The notes under the pieces are model-generated. The model searched no databases. It worked only from the letters and a program-made list of their open reading frames with translations, and was not told the DNA's origin. A stretch of DNA of 64,000 nucleotides, from the NCBI GenBank assembly GCA_002842435.1, contig PHCX01000001.1, positions 62,001 to 126,000 on the forward strand. The letters are read 5' to 3'. This stretch comes from Betaproteobacteria bacterium HGW-Betaproteobacteria-1 (lineage in GTDB: Bacteria; Pseudomonadota; Gammaproteobacteria; Burkholderiales; Methylophilaceae). The position numbers and the translations under genes were made by a program. Positions 27,966 through 36,713 of the stretch are shown in pieces; the first letter of the stretch is position 1, and each line of letters opens with the position of its first letter.

Positions 27966-28445
27966 ATGAAATTCCGTTCCCTCGTTTTTATATTACTCCT
28001 GCTGCCCGCCTGCGTTCTGGCGGATGAGCTGGCCGGCAAGGTCGTCCATGTTTCTGACGGCGATTCGATCATCGTGCTGGCGGACAACACGCAACACAAG
28101 GTGCGGCTGGGGGCGATTGATGCGCCGGAGAGGTTTCAGGCTTACGGCAATAAATCGAAGAAATCGCTGACGGCGCTGATTGCCGGCAAGCACGTCACCG
28201 TCAGCTACAACAAGCGCGACAAATACGACCGCATCGTCGGCAAGGTATTTTTGCAGGATATGGATGTCGGGCTGGAGCAGGTGAAACGGGGCATGGCGTG
28301 GTTTTACCGTTTTTATCAGGAGGAACTCGAACCGGAAGACCGCGCCGCCTACGCACAGGCGGAGGACTTGGCGCGACGCGACCGGGTCGGCTTGTGGGCG
28401 GACACGAAGCCGGTGCCGCCTTGGGAGTTCAGAAGGCGGCAATAG
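27966..28445 (+). CDS. Thermonuclease family (SNase-like) exported nuclease
   Basis: A 159-residue protein with a signal peptide (FRSLVFILLLLPACVLA) and one staphylococcal-nuclease OB fold. The catalytic landmarks are VSDGDSIIV, VRLGAIDAPE (Arg and Asp) and KYDRIVGKVF, followed by LEQVKRGMAWFY and the C-terminal GLWADTKPVPPWEFR seen in proteobacterial members. ATG 27966 is chosen because it gives the signal peptide; the upstream extension is not conserved-looking. It is probably a periplasmic or secreted Ca-dependent nuclease. Confidence 0.88.
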   Translation: MKFRSLVFILLLLPACVLADELAGKVVHVSDGDSIIVLADNTQHKVRLGAIDAPERFQAYGNKSKKSLTALIAGKHVTVSYNKRDKYDRIVGKVFLQDMDVGLEQVKRGMAWFYRFYQEELEPEDRAAYAQAEDLARRDRVGLWADTKPVPPWEFRRRQ

Positions 28446-28496
28446 GGCGGCACTCATTAAATGGCTGCGCAGGGGAATTTGGTACAGAATTAAACC

Positions 28497-28898
28497 ATGG
28501 ACACGAGCCTTCCCTATCAACTGCTGGCCGACCTGGTGCTGGCCCTGCATAGCGGGGTTGTCATCTTCATCGTTCTCGGCACCGTCTTTATCATCGTCGG
28601 CAATCTGCGCCGCTGGCGCTGGGTCAACCATTTCTGGCTGCGGTTCGTGCATTTGGCCGGCATGCTGTCAGTGGCGATCGGCACCTGGCTGGACATCACC
28701 TGCCCGCTGACCGATCTGGAAAGATGGCTGCGCATTCGCGCGGATGCGGAAACCTACAGTGGTAGCTTCATTGAGTACTGGCTGCAGCAGCTTTTGTTTT
28801 ACGATTTTGCCCCTTGGATGTTTGTGCTCACTTACACCCTGTTCGGCTTGTTGATTCTGGCGCTGTGGTGGATTTTTCCGCCGAACAAAAAACGCTGA
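28497..28898 (+). CDS. DUF2784 family membrane protein
   Basis: A 133-residue protein with four hydrophobic helices and the DUF2784 pattern: YQLLADLVLALH at the N-terminus, a WLDITCPLTDLERWLR block containing one conserved cysteine, then GSFIEYWLQQLLFYD. Function is unknown. It lies 51 bases after the nuclease gene and may be co-transcribed. Confidence 0.88.
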   Translation: MDTSLPYQLLADLVLALHSGVVIFIVLGTVFIIVGNLRRWRWVNHFWLRFVHLAGMLSVAIGTWLDITCPLTDLERWLRIRADAETYSGSFIEYWLQQLLFYDFAPWMFVLTYTLFGLLILALWWIFPPNKKR

Positions 28899-29012
28899 TA
28901 CGTGCATTTAGCCAATTGATTTGCACCTGAAATCAACCCATGCTGGCTTCCGTCACATACAGGCTCTTGTTGTCTCTAGAGTGAGACTTATAGCATGATG
29001 ACTTATCAAGTT

Positions 29013-30062
29013 TCATGATTGCCAAAGTTCACTGACTGCCAACTCTGGCGCAAGCTTTAACAATGCTGTCTTACCTTCCATTGCACGGCTTTGCCAGCCC
29101 TTGCCGCGTGAAATGGCATCTTGCCATGCCGCGTTAAACACGGCACTTTCGCCATGATCGAGAAAATAGCTGATCAAGCTCGCTGCTTGCAGAATGTCTT
29201 TTAATGACTTGGTACGTTCTGCCGCTGGCCGCTCACCATACACAATCAATTTATGGACGGCATAACGCTCGGGCGCTGGCACATTGACGACACAGGCGCC
29301 ATTACGACTGATCACACATGACTGCGTTGTGTTTTGCAGCGAATATTCCATGAATTTCAGCGGCTGTAGTGCAAGGTTCAGATTAGCCATTTGCACAGGT
29401 TTGCCGCTACGGGTTGCACTTGTCAGAAAATCGAGCCGTAACTCCTGATCTTCCGGGTTGCGGTACTGCGCTCCGGCTTTACCATTGAATTGCGAAATCG
29501 GTAGCAAGCCCATTTCCAGTGACTCCAATGCGGCATGCACATCAATACGCATATCCGCAGGCAAAGCGACCGAGACATTTCTGCCTGCATGCGCAAAATC
29601 GACATCCAATGTTGCGGCGCCATCGCGCCAGCGCACACCTAACAGGTTTCCCATCGCCAAAAATGCGTGAGTGCCGATCAACACGCCACCAGCACGGTAA
29701 AAGCCATATTCCGACAAACGCTTGATCATTCTAAAATGCTTGGGCACGGTGAGCGCACAACCCAACGCAATGGCTGCTTGTGAAGCTGGTACCAGCGGTT
29801 TCTTGTCACGTACCTGTTCAAACCGCTGAACCAGTGCCCGCACTCGATCATCATCCGGGCCAACGTACACCATCCGTACTTGCTGATCCAAATCCCGATA
29901 GGCAAAGTACCAATAGCCCTGCTTCTTGCGCGTCAATTTTTGAAAGCTTCCGACCAACCCGGACAAAGCATTTGTCATCTCAAATGCGCGTGCCTGGTCA
30001 AACAGCTCGGCATAAGCTGTTTGGGCGGCAAGTGAAAGTTCGATGTAGCGTTCGGTAGCCAT
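29013..30062 (-). CDS. Nucleotidyltransferase-fold protein (GSU2403/NTP_transf_8 type)
   Basis: A 349-residue protein whose central part (residues about 125-215) matches the predicted nucleotidyltransferase family of GSU2403: YRAGGVLIGTHAFLAMGN and the LDVDFAH acidic motif. The N-terminal half carries a YWYFAYRD block. The biochemical activity is unproven; related folds include toxin and minimal nucleotidyltransferases. No antitoxin-like partner lies on either side. It is preceded by a promoter whose -10 box is bracketed by a palindrome, so it is tightly repressed. An acquired gene is plausible. Confidence 0.75.
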   Translation of the reverse strand: MATERYIELSLAAQTAYAELFDQARAFEMTNALSGLVGSFQKLTRKKQGYWYFAYRDLDQQVRMVYVGPDDDRVRALVQRFEQVRDKKPLVPASQAAIALGCALTVPKHFRMIKRLSEYGFYRAGGVLIGTHAFLAMGNLLGVRWRDGAATLDVDFAHAGRNVSVALPADMRIDVHAALESLEMGLLPISQFNGKAGAQYRNPEDQELRLDFLTSATRSGKPVQMANLNLALQPLKFMEYSLQNTTQSCVISRNGACVVNVPAPERYAVHKLIVYGERPAAERTKSLKDILQAASLISYFLDHGESAVFNAAWQDAISRGKGWQSRAMEGKTALLKLAPELAVSELWQS

Positions 30063-30081
30063 TTATCAACCACAGGTTAGG

Positions 30082-30119
30082 TTGCTAAACAATATAGCAA
30101 AATGTTTAGCAACAAACAA
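30082..30119 (-). promoter_or_regulatory. Promoter with palindromic operator for the nucleotidyltransferase-fold gene
   Basis: On the minus strand TTGTTT, 17 bases, TATATT (-10 at 30091-30096). The 10-bp inverted repeat TTGCTAAACA (30082-30091) and TGTTTAGCAA (30103-30112) flanks the -10 box, and a further GCTAAAC half-site lies at 30122. This is a classical repressor layout. Confidence 0.7.
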
Positions 30120-30327
30120 CCGCTAAACTAAAACAGCATTGATTAAAAAGCGGGTTATTTATTATCAGTCTCGATGTATGCAGTTGGCACTCATAATAAA
30201 CTCCTCTATGGCAGTGAATTCAAGCCCCATCCAATCTCACCCGCACCCTTGCCAGAGTGGCTTTTTGCTTTATAGAACAACTCATCTGGGCGATACTATG
30301 CCTGCTCAACATATCCAGTAAACACCA

Positions 30328-32154
30328 TTGAACCCCGATAAAAATCCCCACAGTATTCTGCAAGAAGTTTTCGGTTATGCCGCCTTTCGCGGGGCACAGC
30401 AGGCCATCGTCGAGCATGTGGCCGCTGGGGGCGATGCGCTGGTGCTGATGCCGACCGGCGGCGGCAAGTCGCTTTGCTACCAGATTCCGGCGCTGCTGCG
30501 CGATGGTGTCGGCATCGTGGTTTCACCGCTGATCGCGCTGATGCAGGATCAGGTCGATGCCTTGCAGCAACTTGGCGTCAAGGCTGCGTTTCTCAACTCC
30601 AGCCTTGATGCCGAGGCGGCGCGCGGCGTGCTCAGACAGATACACAAGGGTGAGCTGGATATTCTTTATGTGGCTCCGGAAAGACTGCTGATGAACAGCT
30701 TTCTATCCATGCTGGAACAAGTTGCATCCGGCCCCGGCATTGCACTGTTTGCCATTGACGAGGCGCACTGCGTTTCGCAATGGGGGCATGATTTCCGCCC
30801 GGAATATCGCGGGCTGACTGCACTGCACGAGCGCTTTCCGCAGGTGCCGCGCATCGCCTTGACTGCCACGGCGGATGCCCCGACCCGCGCCGAGATCGTC
30901 GAACGGCTGGCGCTGGAAGATGCCCGGCAGTTCGTCTCCAGTTTTGACCGGCCCAACATCCGTTACCGCGTGACGCAAAAAGCCAACGCCCGCCAGCAAC
31001 TGGAAGCCTTTCTCGAAAGCGAACACCCGAATGATGCGGGCATCGTTTATTGCCTCTCGCGCCGCAAGGTGGACGAAACTGCCGAATGGCTCAAGGCCCG
31101 CGGCTGGGATGCGCTGCCCTACCACGCAGGCCTAGACGCGGCGACACGCAATACGAACCAGCGCCGCTTTCTGCGCGAGGAAGGTGTCATCATGGTGGCG
31201 ACAGTGGCTTTCGGCATGGGTATCGACAAGCCCAACGTGCGCTTTGTCGCGCACCTCGATTTACCAAAAAGCATGGAAGGTTATTATCAGGAAACCGGCC
31301 GCGCCGGGCGCGACGGCCTGCCGGCGAATGCCTGGATGACCTACGGTCTGGGCGATGTGGTCAGCATGCGCCAGATGCTGGATTCCGGCGATGCGCCGGA
31401 AGAACGCAAGCGCGTGGAGCGACAGAAACTGGATGCCCTGCTGGGCTTCTGCGAATCCACCGCCTGCCGCCACCAGACCATATTGCGCTATTTTGGCGAA
31501 GCCCACCCCGGCAACTGCGGCCAGTGCGACAACTGCCTGCATCCGGTCGATACCTGGGACGCGACCCAGGCAGCGCAGATGGCGCTTTCGTGCATCTACC
31601 GCACCGGGCAATGTTTCGGTGTCGCCCACCTGATCGACGTGCTGCTGGGCAAAAAAACCGAGCGAATCGCGCAATTCAATCACCACACGCTTTCTACCTA
31701 CGGCATCGGCCAGGCACTGGGCCAAGGGCAATGGAGCAGCGTGTTCCGCCAGTTGGTGGCAGCCGGATTTGCGGAAAGCGACATGGCGGCCTATGGCGGC
31801 TTGAAACTGACCGAGACCGCGCGGCCGGTGCTGCGTGGCGAGGCAGAAGTCTGGCTACGAAGAGATGCAGAACCTGCACGGCGCAAGACCAGCAAGGCCG
31901 AGCGCAGCGCCAATGCGCGCGAGGCCTATGCCGGTGCCAGTGACGACCCGCTATGGCAGGCATTGAAGGACAAGCGGCTGGAGCTGGCACGCGAACAGGG
32001 TGTGCCGCCCTACGTCATCTTTCATGACAGCACCCTGCTCGAGATACTCAACCGCAAGCCGCAGACGCTGGACGAAATGGCTGTCATCAGCGGCGTCGGC
32101 CAGGCCAAATTGCAGCGCTACGGAGATGCCTTTCTGGAAGTGCTGGAAGGCTGA
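30328..32154 (+). CDS. recQ: ATP-dependent DNA helicase RecQ
   Basis: A 608-residue superfamily 2 helicase for recombination and fork repair. Walker A is [13 protein letters not shown], motif II is [17 protein letters not shown] with the RecQ aromatic loop, the RecQ-Ct zinc site has cysteines in CESTACRHQ and GNCGQCDNC, and a C-terminal HRDC domain follows (about 535-605). The start is probably TTG 30328, which gives the family N-terminus but has no good ribosome binding site. The gene stands alone. Confidence 0.96.
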   Translation: MNPDKNPHSILQEVFGYAAFRGAQQAIVEHVAAGGDALVLMPTGGGKSLCYQIPALLRDGVGIVVSPLIALMQDQVDALQQLGVKAAFLNSSLDAEAARGVLRQIHKGELDILYVAPERLLMNSFLSMLEQVASGPGIALFAIDEAHCVSQWGHDFRPEYRGLTALHERFPQVPRIALTATADAPTRAEIVERLALEDARQFVSSFDRPNIRYRVTQKANARQQLEAFLESEHPNDAGIVYCLSRRKVDETAEWLKARGWDALPYHAGLDAATRNTNQRRFLREEGVIMVATVAFGMGIDKPNVRFVAHLDLPKSMEGYYQETGRAGRDGLPANAWMTYGLGDVVSMRQMLDSGDAPEERKRVERQKLDALLGFCESTACRHQTILRYFGEAHPGNCGQCDNCLHPVDTWDATQAAQMALSCIYRTGQCFGVAHLIDVLLGKKTERIAQFNHHTLSTYGIGQALGQGQWSSVFRQLVAAGFAESDMAAYGGLKLTETARPVLRGEAEVWLRRDAEPARRKTSKAERSANAREAYAGASDDPLWQALKDKRLELAREQGVPPYVIFHDSTLLEILNRKPQTLDEMAVISGVGQAKLQRYGDAFLEVLEG

Positions 32155-32162
32155 CGCCGGAC

Positions 32163-32190
32163 AAAAAAAGCCGCCAGACCAGCTGGCGGC
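32163..32190 (-). terminator. Terminator of the OprC-like receptor gene
   Basis: The stem GCCGCCAG/CTGGCGGC with loop ACCAG, preceded by seven A on the plus strand, reads as a hairpin plus T tract on the minus strand, just past the receptor stop at 32212. Confidence 0.8.
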
Positions 32191-32211
32191 GAGTCGGGGT
32201 AGTGCAAATCT

Positions 32212-34476
32212 TTAGAACATGACGGTCAACGTCGTGTTAATGGAACGGCCCATGCCGGGAACGGCGGTGCCATAAAGCACGCCACTGCCCATGGTGGCAC
32301 CCTGACCAAGGTAGGAACCACCGAGTGGATCGTCGTAATCCTTGTCCAGCAGGTTTTCGAGGCCGACATCCAGACGTGCATGCTTCCATTCATAACTGCT
32401 GTAGAAATTGAGCAGGCCGTAACCAGAAGTTTCCAGCTCCTTGCGTACATCCTGCACGCGATCCTTGGCATCGACCAGCTTCAGTTCCAGCGTGTTGCTC
32501 CATTGACCGAAACGATGGTCCAGCGCCAGCTTCATGTTGAGCGGCATGATGTGATAGAGATCATCGCCGGAAGAGAGGTTTCTGCCACGCGTGTAGCTGA
32601 CCAGACCCTTGGCCTGCAGACTGCCGAAGCTGCCGCCCTTGATTAGTGACAATTTGCCGGACATATCCACACCGTAGATACGGGCGCGCTGGTTATCCAG
32701 GCTCAGGTTGAGGAAACCGTCGGTACGTACCGGACATACCTTGCCGACTTCATCACAGGCGACAGCATCGATGTAGTCATTGATATAGGTGTAGTAAGGC
32801 GTGAGCTTGAGACTCCAGTTATCCTGTGCCGCATCGTGCCAGTTGCCGGAAACGCTCAGGGTATGCGCGACTTCCGGATCAAGGTCGAGGTTGCCGACAT
32901 AACCGTTGCCATCGCCATACCAGTTGTTCATGTTCATGACCATGCTGTTGTTGCTGGACCAGGTATAACGCTCGTAAAGGTTGGGCGAGCGGGACTTCAT
33001 GGCATAACCGGCTTCATAGGTTTGGCGTTCATCCGGCGTAAAGCGCGCGATGGCAGTCAAATCCAGATTCTGGTCGGTTTCGCTGCGGTCGGCAGCATTG
33101 AAGGCGCCCGGGATGCTGGTTGGATCAGTGGGATCACCATAACTCATCATGCCGATAGTGCTGTAACCCTGCACAGTGCCCGCATCCATTTTCACGGTCT
33201 CATGACGCAGGCCGAGTTGCGTCATCCATTGGGAATTCCAGCGTGCTTCCCATTCGCCAAACACGGCATAACGGTCGCGTTCGCCGTTGTTGATGTTGTA
33301 GAAGGTGCCGGGACCCATCATGTTGCCGGAATTGGCTACAGGATCCCACCAGTCATCCAGGCGATAACGCTGGAATTCGGTACCGACGCGCAGGAGATCG
33401 CGCTCGGAGAGGATGACGTCGCCCTGCAGCTTGAAACCGGTATTGCTGCCCCTGGTTTCCATTGGCATGCCGGCGACCGGAGCGCCCATCATACTGGCAT
33501 AGAAGAACAACTTGTCGTCGCCGAAGTTCATATTGTGGCGCGTACTCTCATGATAAGCGCTGGCTTGCAGCTTGCCCCAATCGTAATCGCCGGTGTAACG
33601 CAGGTTGTAGCTCTCACTGTCGTTGCCGGTCATGTCCATGCGCTGGTTAGGGAAGTTCTGGTATGGGATGTTCTGCACCGCGACCTTGAGTTCAAGCAGG
33701 TGGTTTTCATGGCGCAAGCCGATATCCAGAGCGTGATTCTCTGTTTTATAAGCGGTGGAGCCGACTTCATCGCTAGCCAGCCAACCACGATTACCGCCCG
33801 CAATCGCACTGGTCGCAGCCAAACCAGCCGGCTTGAAACCGCTGCCGGCCTTGTAGTTGTTGGCCTCGGCGGTTGCACCGGTATAGCGCACAGACAAGAT
33901 ATCACTGGCGATAGTGGCGGAGAGGTTGATGCCGCGTGCATCGTTGTTGCTGCGATAAAAAGTGGAAGCTTTGCCTTTCATCAGCAGTTCATCGGCAGAT
34001 GAGGCAAATTCCGGCGCGGCCGAATCCACGGCGATGGTGCCGGCAATACTGTCGCCGCCCATACTGACCGGCGTGATACCGGCGAATACCTTGATCTTCT
34101 CGACGTTGCTCGGGTCGATGTAGGAAAGCGGCGAATTCATGTGGTTGGCACAGGCGGAAATCAGGTCCATGCCGTCGACCTTGATGCGGATACGATCATC
34201 AGCCAGACCATGGATGGATGGCAGGCTGGAAACGCCGCCGGCGCGATAGAGGCTGATGCCCGGTTGCCCTTCGAGCAGCGAGGCGGTGTCGCTCGTATTG
34301 GCACGCAGGCGCTGCAAGTCTTCCTGTGAAGGGCTGGAATCGGTCAGTGTCGGCAGCGGCTGCAGCTGCTCCTCATGTACGGAAACTTCAGGTGTTTGGA
34401 TAGGATGCTCGGCGAATGCGACAGGTACAGCAGCAAAACAACCAGCGACGACAAGGGCGATTTTCTTCAACTTCAC
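32212..34476 (-). CDS. OprC/NosA-like TonB-dependent receptor, likely copper
   Basis: A receptor of about 754 residues. A signal peptide (KIALVVAGCFAAVPVAFA) is followed by the plug domain and a 22-strand barrel ending in LTVMF. The key feature is CANHM (C109, M113) in the plug and HNM (H314, M316) in the barrel; Pseudomonas OprC binds copper through a CxxxM plus HxM site, so this receptor probably binds copper too. Extracellular loops are methionine-rich (ASMMGAPVAGMPM, NSMVMNMNNW). GTG 34476 is preferred to TTG 34482 because GGAG is eight bases upstream. It has its own promoter with a RegA-like box and is the last gene of a minus-strand block of six. Confidence 0.85.
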   Translation of the reverse strand: MKLKKIALVVAGCFAAVPVAFAEHPIQTPEVSVHEEQLQPLPTLTDSSPSQEDLQRLRANTSDTASLLEGQPGISLYRAGGVSSLPSIHGLADDRIRIKVDGMDLISACANHMNSPLSYIDPSNVEKIKVFAGITPVSMGGDSIAGTIAVDSAAPEFASSADELLMKGKASTFYRSNNDARGINLSATIASDILSVRYTGATAEANNYKAGSGFKPAGLAATSAIAGGNRGWLASDEVGSTAYKTENHALDIGLRHENHLLELKVAVQNIPYQNFPNQRMDMTGNDSESYNLRYTGDYDWGKLQASAYHESTRHNMNFGDDKLFFYASMMGAPVAGMPMETRGSNTGFKLQGDVILSERDLLRVGTEFQRYRLDDWWDPVANSGNMMGPGTFYNINNGERDRYAVFGEWEARWNSQWMTQLGLRHETVKMDAGTVQGYSTIGMMSYGDPTDPTSIPGAFNAADRSETDQNLDLTAIARFTPDERQTYEAGYAMKSRSPNLYERYTWSSNNSMVMNMNNWYGDGNGYVGNLDLDPEVAHTLSVSGNWHDAAQDNWSLKLTPYYTYINDYIDAVACDEVGKVCPVRTDGFLNLSLDNQRARIYGVDMSGKLSLIKGGSFGSLQAKGLVSYTRGRNLSSGDDLYHIMPLNMKLALDHRFGQWSNTLELKLVDAKDRVQDVRKELETSGYGLLNFYSSYEWKHARLDVGLENLLDKDYDDPLGGSYLGQGATMGSGVLYGTAVPGMGRSINTTLTVMF

Positions 34477-34507
34477 AATCAATGCTCCAGAGTGGCGAAT
34501 GCCATGA

Positions 34508-34553
34508 ATTATAGGAAGCTACGACCTGCCGAGGAATGCGACATGTTGTCGCA
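34508..34553 (-). promoter_or_regulatory. Promoter and RegA/RegR-like box of the OprC-like gene
   Basis: A perfect inverted repeat TGCGACA-TGT-TGTCGCA (34537-34553) lies 23 bases upstream of a consensus TATAAT (34508-34513), with no good -35 hexamer. Read as GCGACATGTTGTCGC it fits the RegR box GNGRCRTTNNGNCGC at all but one defined position. The layout suits an activator touching the -35 region. Confidence 0.65.
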
Positions 34554-34567
34554 GGCAGGGTTACAAC

Positions 34568-34963
34568 TCAGCCAAATTCAGCTTGCGGCACCATAAGATC
34601 CTGCCATGTCTCATGCCCTGCCCGGATGATGTCGCGCAGACCCCATGGCACGATGACGAGGATCGCCAGGCCCCAGACTGTCAACCACATGGTCAGATTG
34701 CTGCCCAGCAAGTGGCTCAATTGCTCCGTGAAGTTGAGTGCTGCCACCAGCGAACCGACCAGGCCGTAAAAACGATAGCCGGCTGGCACAAGATAGTCCG
34801 CGATGCGAGGGTTGGGATGATGGATCAGGGAGGCGTAAACAAAAATCGAAGCCGCGATCCACAGCATGAGCAGCGGCGGAATCAACACGGCCACGATGGA
34901 GGCGATATTGAAGACTTGCGCCGACAGCCGCTGCTGCCGCACACTTAGCACGAATCCACTCAT
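34568..34963 (-). CDS. Small inner membrane protein of the metal-uptake block
   Basis: A 131-residue protein with three hydrophobic segments (about 20-45, 65-85 and 95-115) and a short charged C-terminus. GGAGG eight bases upstream of ATG 34963 fixes the start. I do not recognise the family and see no metal-binding motif beyond single histidines (LIHHPN). It follows the CcdA/TauE-like gene at 54 bases and precedes the OprC-like receptor, so it probably works with them. Confidence 0.65.
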   Translation of the reverse strand: MSGFVLSVRQQRLSAQVFNIASIVAVLIPPLLMLWIAASIFVYASLIHHPNPRIADYLVPAGYRFYGLVGSLVAALNFTEQLSHLLGSNLTMWLTVWGLAILVIVPWGLRDIIRAGHETWQDLMVPQAEFG

Positions 34964-35017
34964 TCCCTCTTCCTCCGGCAATTCAATTCGTTCAATAAAT
35001 CCACAGTGGCCAATAAC

Positions 35018-35665
35018 TCAAGCCAGCAACATCAGCCGCCTGAGGCCGATGGCGATCAACACCAGCGCCGCACCGCGCCGCGCCCACAAGCCTAGCCAAG
35101 GCCTTCCCTCGCGCAGACGCTGGCCGAAGCTACCAAGCAATGGCAACAGAATCAGCATGGGCGTCACCGCAGCACCAAAGCCAAAGGCTAGACCGTAGCC
35201 TGCTCCCTGTGTCGTGCTGCCTGCCTGTGCGCACACTGCCAGCAGTGTGGCCAGCGGCACGCATGGCGTCATGCTGAGAGCAAAGCCCATGGCGTATGGC
35301 GGCGCTTCGGCGAACGCGCGCCTGGTGCCGCACGAGCGATGTGTTTCGTCCGAGTGCAGCAACCACGCACCTGCAGCGATGCCCGCCAGGCCGATGACAG
35401 CGTGTCCAATGCCGCCAGCCAGGGTGTCGGCCAGCCACTTACCGGCAGCCCCGGCCACTGCCCCCAGCAGGCTGTAGGCTGTAACGCGGCCGGCAAGAAA
35501 AGCGCTGGTATCGCGCAGGGCCAGCCTGGCGCCGGAGCCGCGACCGATCATCCATGTCCCCATGAAGGGCAGGCAGGTGGCGGTGCAGGCGGTAAGGCCC
35601 ATGGACAGGCCCAGCATCCATACCGTCATGACGCTGACGGTATGCAGGGTGATGGCATCAGACAT
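35018..35665 (-). CDS. CcdA/DsbD-like membrane protein (TauE/SafE, UreH type)
   Basis: A 215-residue protein with six hydrophobic helices. Two cysteine-containing motifs sit at symmetrical places: TACTATCLPF in the first helix and MTPCVPL in the fourth, as in CcdA/DsbD thiol transporters and the related UreH-like family. It may carry electrons or metal across the membrane. ATG 35665, with GGAAAG upstream and an 8-base overlap with the ferredoxin gene, is favoured over 35689. Its coupling to a ferredoxin-type membrane protein suggests a redox role. Confidence 0.75.
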   Translation of the reverse strand: MSDAITLHTVSVMTVWMLGLSMGLTACTATCLPFMGTWMIGRGSGARLALRDTSAFLAGRVTAYSLLGAVAGAAGKWLADTLAGGIGHAVIGLAGIAAGAWLLHSDETHRSCGTRRAFAEAPPYAMGFALSMTPCVPLATLLAVCAQAGSTTQGAGYGLAFGFGAAVTPMLILLPLLGSFGQRLREGRPWLGLWARRGAALVLIAIGLRRLMLLA

Positions 35666-36713
35666 GGTCTTTCCGCCCTTTCCGGTCATGCCAGACGATC
35701 GTCTTCATCTCGCCGTGCGGCGACTCGCGCCTGATGCGTCGCTTATAGTATTCACGCGCCGAGCGGAACAGGGTGAGCGGCCCCAGTTTGATGGAGATCA
35801 CGCCGTCGTCCGGACAAAACTCGGCACAGCGCCCGCACAGGGTGCAGTCCTCGTGGAAGGCCCCGCGACCATGCGACTGCCAGATCTCGTGAATGTCCAT
35901 CGGGCATGCCTCGTGACAGATGCCGCACTTGGCGCAGCGATCGTGCTGCTGCTTGACCAGCCGCATGGGAGAAGTACGCTGGAAAAATGCGTTGAAAGCG
36001 AGCAGCGGGCAAATGCGGCAGAATGGCTGGCGCAGCGCCAGCGCACCCACCAGGACGAAGCCGAAGAGGGTGTTGGCGACAGCGCCAAAGGCGAAGCCCA
36101 GCCCGCCGGTGTGGATCGCGGCCTGCTCGGCGTCGCCGGTCAGCAGCGTGGTCGCCAATCGCGACGGGCACACCTGGCAGAACGCATCACCCGTCTCATG
36201 AGGAGTCACACCCAGCCCGGCCGCCAATGGCAGGGCAAGCACCAGCAACACTAACAACAGCCACTTCACCGGCCGCGCCTTGGCAGTGTGCCGCTCCTCC
36301 AGCCGCCTAGTGTCGAGCCGGAACAGGCGACCCAGCCGGTAGACAAGTTCCTGCAACGTACCCAGCGGACAGATCCAGCCGCAGAACATCTTGTTCAGCA
36401 GCACGAAGAACACGAAGAAGCTCAGCACGGTAAAGCCCAGCGGCAAAAGCATCTTCAGCGCCACCTCCTGCCCCTGCGCGATAGCCTCACCGATGCGGTG
36501 GTGCAAAATGTGCTGGGTGGGGATCAGTACGCAGTAATCGCCGTCGCGCTTGTCATAGGCGCACGACAACGCCGGCAGCGTCCCGCTGATCTTCTCTGCG
36601 GCGTAGTATCCGACTACGCTGCTACCGTACACCAGCAGCCACAGCATGAAGAGCTGTACGAGCAGGCGCATCCTGCCAAGAGTGGGTACGATACGGCTCA
36701 GAATTTCACGCAT
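35658..36713 (-). CDS. NapH/NosR/CcoG-like membrane ferredoxin (two 4Fe-4S)
   Basis: A 351-residue inner membrane protein with about five transmembrane helices. It carries the NapH-family CxxxCP motifs (FCGWICPLGTLQE and FCRICPLLAF), a third (FCQVCPS), and a cytoplasmic pair of complete 4Fe-4S motifs, CAKCGICHEACP and CTLCGRCAEFCP. Family members move electrons between quinol and periplasmic proteins; CcoG of this superfamily is a cupric reductase, and FtrD works in iron uptake. AAGGAG seven bases upstream supports ATG 36713. It overlaps both neighbours by eight bases, so the three are translationally coupled. Confidence 0.82.
   Translation of the reverse strand: MREILSRIVPTLGRMRLLVQLFMLWLLVYGSSVVGYYAAEKISGTLPALSCAYDKRDGDYCVLIPTQHILHHRIGEAIAQGQEVALKMLLPLGFTVLSFFVFFVLLNKMFCGWICPLGTLQELVYRLGRLFRLDTRRLEERHTAKARPVKWLLLVLLVLALPLAAGLGVTPHETGDAFCQVCPSRLATTLLTGDAEQAAIHTGGLGFAFGAVANTLFGFVLVGALALRQPFCRICPLLAFNAFFQRTSPMRLVKQQHDRCAKCGICHEACPMDIHEIWQSHGRGAFHEDCTLCGRCAEFCPDDGVISIKLGPLTLFRSAREYYKRRIRRESPHGEMKTIVWHDRKGRKDHV

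Noticed and set aside
32836-34002. 388-codon plus-strand frame opposite the OprC-like receptor
   Set aside because: Antisense to a clear TonB receptor; no recognisable domain.
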